A stretch of DNA of 64,000 nucleotides from WQXF01 sp031552825 (GTDB lineage: Bacteria > Bacillota > Clostridia > Christensenellales > Aristaeellaceae): positions 62,001 to 126,000 of the forward strand of contig JAVBMD010000009.1 of the NCBI GenBank assembly GCA_031552825.1, in the 5' to 3' direction. Shown piece after piece: positions 61,948-64,000 of this stretch. The number at the start of each line of letters is the position of its first letter. Positions within the stretch are counted from its first letter, which is position 1. The notes beneath the pieces are model-generated. The model worked only from the letters and a program-made list of their open reading frames with translations. It was not told the DNA's origin and did no database searches. Position numbers and translations under genes: made by a program.

Positions 61948-62700
61948 TCAGTCGCAGTTTTCTTCAGTCGCTCTCGCGCTTTCGCGAAATCCCGTGATCC
62001 AATCCCCCGACAGCACCGGCGTCGCCCGGTGCGTGTCCTCCTGCAGGCAATACCGCACGTCGGCGACAGCGTCCGCGCCCAACGAACATAGGTAGCGGCA
62101 ATGCGCTGAGCGCCGGAGCATGCCAAGCAAATCGCCCCTCCCCTGCTCGTACAGGCACAGCGCCGCCTCGCTGGCATCGTCCAGTTCGCAGCCGCCCTCG
62201 TGCCGACGCAAACGTTCGAGGATGCAGCCCACCGCCAGCACATCCTCCAGCGACATGCGGTCATAATTCCCGGCGCACACCATGACCAGCGTTTCCGCAC
62301 CTAGCAGGCGTTGCGCCAACGCCGCGGCGTTTAAGAACGAGCCGATCATTACCTTCTTTGCCGCCGCGGCCATATTGAGCACGCGCGTGCCGTTGGTGGT
62401 GGTGGAGATCAGCCTGCGCCCGCTTACGCGCTCCGGCGTATATTCCAGCGGTGAATTGCCCAGGTGGAAACCGGGCAGCTTTTTCCCAAGCCGTTCGCCG
62501 CAGAGCAACGCGCCCGGCTCCGCTTCCGCCACGCGGCGCGCTTCCTCCAACTCGGTGACCGGGCGGATGCCGACCGCGCCGTTTTCGATGGCGGTCACGG
62601 CGGTGCTGGTCATGCGCAGCGCGTCAACCACCACGACCGTTGCGCCCGTCAGCAGTTCCTGTTCAAGGTTCATCGGTGTCACGCAGGTGAATATGCGCAC
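61948..62700 (-). CDS. comB: 2-phosphosulfolactate phosphatase family protein (ComB)
   Basis: A 250-residue Mg-dependent phosphatase-fold protein. I choose the GTG at 62700, 8 bases after AAGGAG; the GTG at 62709 is part of that ribosome site. Family landmarks: VVVVDALRMTSTAVTAIENGA in part, LLCGERLGKKLPGFHLGNSP in part, TTTNGTRVL and CAGNYDRMSLEDVLAVG. In methanogens ComB acts in coenzyme M synthesis. Many Firmicutes carry it without the other coenzyme M genes, so the real substrate here may be another phospho-acid. No sulfolactate genes are nearby. Confidence 0.9.
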   Translation of the reverse strand: MRIFTCVTPMNLEQELLTGATVVVVDALRMTSTAVTAIENGAVGIRPVTELEEARRVAEAEPGALLCGERLGKKLPGFHLGNSPLEYTPERVSGRRLISTTTNGTRVLNMAAAAKKVMIGSFLNAAALAQRLLGAETLVMVCAGNYDRMSLEDVLAVGCILERLRRHEGGCELDDASEAALCLYEQGRGDLLGMLRRSAHCRYLCSLGADAVADVRYCLQEDTHRATPVLSGDWITGFRESARATEENCD

Positions 62701-62750
62701 GCTATCCACTCCTTCGCTGCAATGCTACGCATTATAGCAGAATCGCGCCG

Positions 62751-63266
62751 CTACCACAACCGGCACACCCATCCCGCCGCCACGCTGCCCGCCAGCCACG
62801 CCAGCAGCGCCACCGGCACCGCATGGCGCGAGCGCCGCACACCCGCAGCCCCTAAGTACAGCGCCACGGTGTAAAAGATGGTCTCGCTGCTGCCCATCAG
62901 CGTGGAGGCGACGCGCCCGGCGTAGCTATCCGCGCCCACGGCGGCCAGCGTGCGCTCCAGCATCGCCAGCGAGGCCGAACCGGACAGGGGGCGCAGCAGC
63001 ATCAGCGGCAGCACCTGCTCCGGCAGGCCCAGCGCCGTGAGTACCGGCTCAAACAATCGCACCAGAAAGGCCATCGCGCCCGAGGCTTCCATCAGCGCAA
63101 TGACCGGCAGCATCGCCACCAGAAAGGGCAGCACGTCCACCGCGACGCGCAGTCCCTGCTTTGCGCCGCGCACAAAGGCCTCGTAGACCGACACCCGGCG
63201 AATCAGCCCATACACGACCACCGCCGCGATCAGCAATGGCATCAGCCAACCCTCCGCGCTACGCAT
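62751..63266 (-). CDS. spmB: Spore maturation protein B
   Basis: A 171-residue membrane protein with four to five hydrophobic segments. ATG at 63266, 7 bases after GGAGG; it overlaps the end of spmA by 8 bases, so the two are coupled. Family landmarks: AFVRGAKQGLRVAVDVLPFLVAML in part, LRPLSGSASLAML and GSSETIFYTVALYLGA. In Bacillus spmA and spmB affect dehydration of the spore core. The pair is evidence that this organism forms endospores. Confidence 0.96.
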   Translation of the reverse strand: MRSAEGWLMPLLIAAVVVYGLIRRVSVYEAFVRGAKQGLRVAVDVLPFLVAMLPVIALMEASGAMAFLVRLFEPVLTALGLPEQVLPLMLLRPLSGSASLAMLERTLAAVGADSYAGRVASTLMGSSETIFYTVALYLGAAGVRRSRHAVPVALLAWLAGSVAAGWVCRLW

Positions 63267-63840
63267 GTACACGCCTCCTTGAAAAAAGCAGGCATACCAA
63301 GATGCCCACCGTGGCGGATACCGCCGTGGATACCAGCGTCGGCAGCAGGATGGAGCTAGGTGCCGCCGAGCCCGCCGCAGCGCGCAACGCGATCACGCCG
63401 GAAGGAATCAACTGAATGGAGCAGGCATTGATGACGAGGAACATGCACATCGCATCGGTAGCGTCGCCACCCTCCGCTTCCTGACCCAACAGGCGCATGG
63501 CCTTGACGCCCATAGGCGTAGCGGCGTTTCCCAAACCCAGCATGTTGGCGACGAGGTTCATCGTGATGGCCTGCCCCGCCTCGCCCGCCATGCGCACACC
63601 GGGAAACAAGCGCGCAAGCCCGCCGCCGAGCACGCGCGTTAAACCGCGCACCGCGCCGCTATCCTCAAGAATGGCCATGAGCCCATTCCAAAATGCGAAC
63701 CCCCCGGCCAACCGAACGCACAAGGAAACCGCGTCCATCGCCGCCTGCAGCAGCGTAGCCGTCGGTTCTGTGCCCGTGCCCATGCGCAGAGAAAAGCTAA
63801 TTGCAATTAGCAGAAATCCTGCCCACAAACCGTTCATCAT
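63259..63840 (-). CDS. spmA: Spore maturation protein A
   Basis: A 193-residue membrane protein of the nucleoside-recognition (Gate) family. Landmarks: GGFAFWNGLMAILEDSG, MNLVANMLGLGNAATPMG and NACSIQLIPSGVIALR. Tandem ATG codons at 63840 and 63837 follow GATGGGGGC; either could start. It is the first gene of spmA-spmB. A 7-bp-arm palindrome lies just upstream. SpmA and SpmB together probably form one membrane complex. Confidence 0.96.
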   Translation of the reverse strand: MMNGLWAGFLLIAISFSLRMGTGTEPTATLLQAAMDAVSLCVRLAGGFAFWNGLMAILEDSGAVRGLTRVLGGGLARLFPGVRMAGEAGQAITMNLVANMLGLGNAATPMGVKAMRLLGQEAEGGDATDAMCMFLVINACSIQLIPSGVIALRAAAGSAAPSSILLPTLVSTAVSATVGILVCLLFSRRRVHA

Positions 63841-63861
63841 GCCCCCATCTTCCCTTCCATA

Positions 63862-63878
63862 AAATACATTGTGTATTT
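63862..63878. repeat. Palindrome upstream of spmA
   Basis: Perfect inverted repeat AAATACA / TGTATTT with 3 central bases, 22 bases upstream of the spmA start. It may be an operator for spmA or for the divergent gene at the window end. Confidence 0.45.
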
Positions 63879-63903
63879 CCAGTTACTTTTTTGCTCTTAG
63901 CCA

Positions 63904-63932
63904 TTGACAATCTATTCTGTTTGATTTAATAT
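63904..63932 (+). promoter_or_regulatory. Sigma-70-type promoter of the gene at the right edge
   Basis: Perfect TTGACA (63904-63909) and TAATAT (63927-63932) with 17 bases between. Confidence 0.85.
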
Positions 63933-63948
63933 TATGTCATAAAATGTC

Positions 63949-63971
63949 GATATTGGTTATCATTAATCACC
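63949..63971 (+). promoter_or_regulatory. Candidate operator, Fur/DtxR-like dyad
   Basis: GGTTAT (63955-63960) and ATCACC (63966-63971) form an imperfect dyad around CATTA, in an AT-rich stretch that also resembles a Fur box (GATA-rich, ATCATTA core). It lies just downstream of the -10 box, a usual place for repressors. The assignment is tentative. Confidence 0.35.
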
Positions 63972-63996
63972 ATTCGAAACGAGGAGGCAAACGCTT

Positions 63997-64000
63997 ATGA
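63997..64000 (+). CDS. Start of a gene cut by the window edge
   Basis: ATG at 63997 with GAGGAGG at 63981-63987, a promoter and a possible metal-type operator upstream. Only the first codon is inside the window, so the product is unknown. Confidence 0.75.

Overview
The window looks like a chromosomal piece of a high-GC, endospore-forming Firmicute of the class Clostridia. Supporting signs are spmA/spmB, a T-box on thrS, a CIRCE/HrcA heat-shock operon, an LPXTG protein, zinc-type L31, DUF1444 and DUF5050 proteins, and the Firmicute gene order lepA-hemW-hrcA-grpE-dnaK-dnaJ-prmA-rsmE-mtaB-hinT-rpsU. A Christensenellales-like lineage is a guess from protein style only. No tRNA, rRNA, CRISPR array, transposase or prophage gene was seen.

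Layout. 1-17,437 (+ strand) is the accessory, surface-oriented part: the end of a MarR regulator, a 2,323-residue secreted multi-Ig-like protein, a 1,130-residue secreted protein made almost wholly of about 33 copies of a 32-residue repeat, an esterase-like hydrolase, a lipoprotein, two sugar-anomer enzymes (GalM and YhcH-type) and an LPQTG-anchored beta-helix protein. 17,457-24,813 (- strand) holds a response regulator, its kinase and a hybrid kinase, then a DtxR-type metalloregulator behind a GH127-like gene. 24,933-38,954 (- strand) is mostly translation and housekeeping: thrS with a Thr T-box, pyrimidine nucleoside phosphorylase, an HDG-type DNA glycosylase, ywlE, ywlC/sua5, a ZIP transporter, prfA, prmC, DUF1385, rpmE, rho, an RNA methyltransferase and rpsU.

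39,080-55,253 (- strand) is the heat-shock and translation supercluster from lepA to hinT. It is interrupted by three non-housekeeping insertions: a tandem pair of DUF5050 membrane-anchored proteins, a + strand Cys-rich tandem-repeat gene and a collagen-like gene with a sporulation-type promoter. Just upstream (55,302-59,713) lies a CapF-CapG-glycosyltransferase set, probably for UDP-L-FucNAc-type sugars, followed by a YhhN membrane protein. 59,829-64,000 holds a LUD-domain gene, a structured repeat inserted into a duplicated terminator, rplJ-rplL under an L10 leader, comB, spmA-spmB, and the promoter and first codon of a further gene.

How it fits together. The left arm encodes exported surface proteins, the middle carries core translation, termination and stress functions in compact operons with 4-nt start/stop overlaps, and the right arm makes envelope sugar precursors. 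The least explained parts are the two giant secreted proteins, the Cys-rich repeat gene, the DUF5050 pair and the structured 199-bp repeat. Several promoters lie inside the terminator hairpin of the preceding operon, and several core genes start at TTG.
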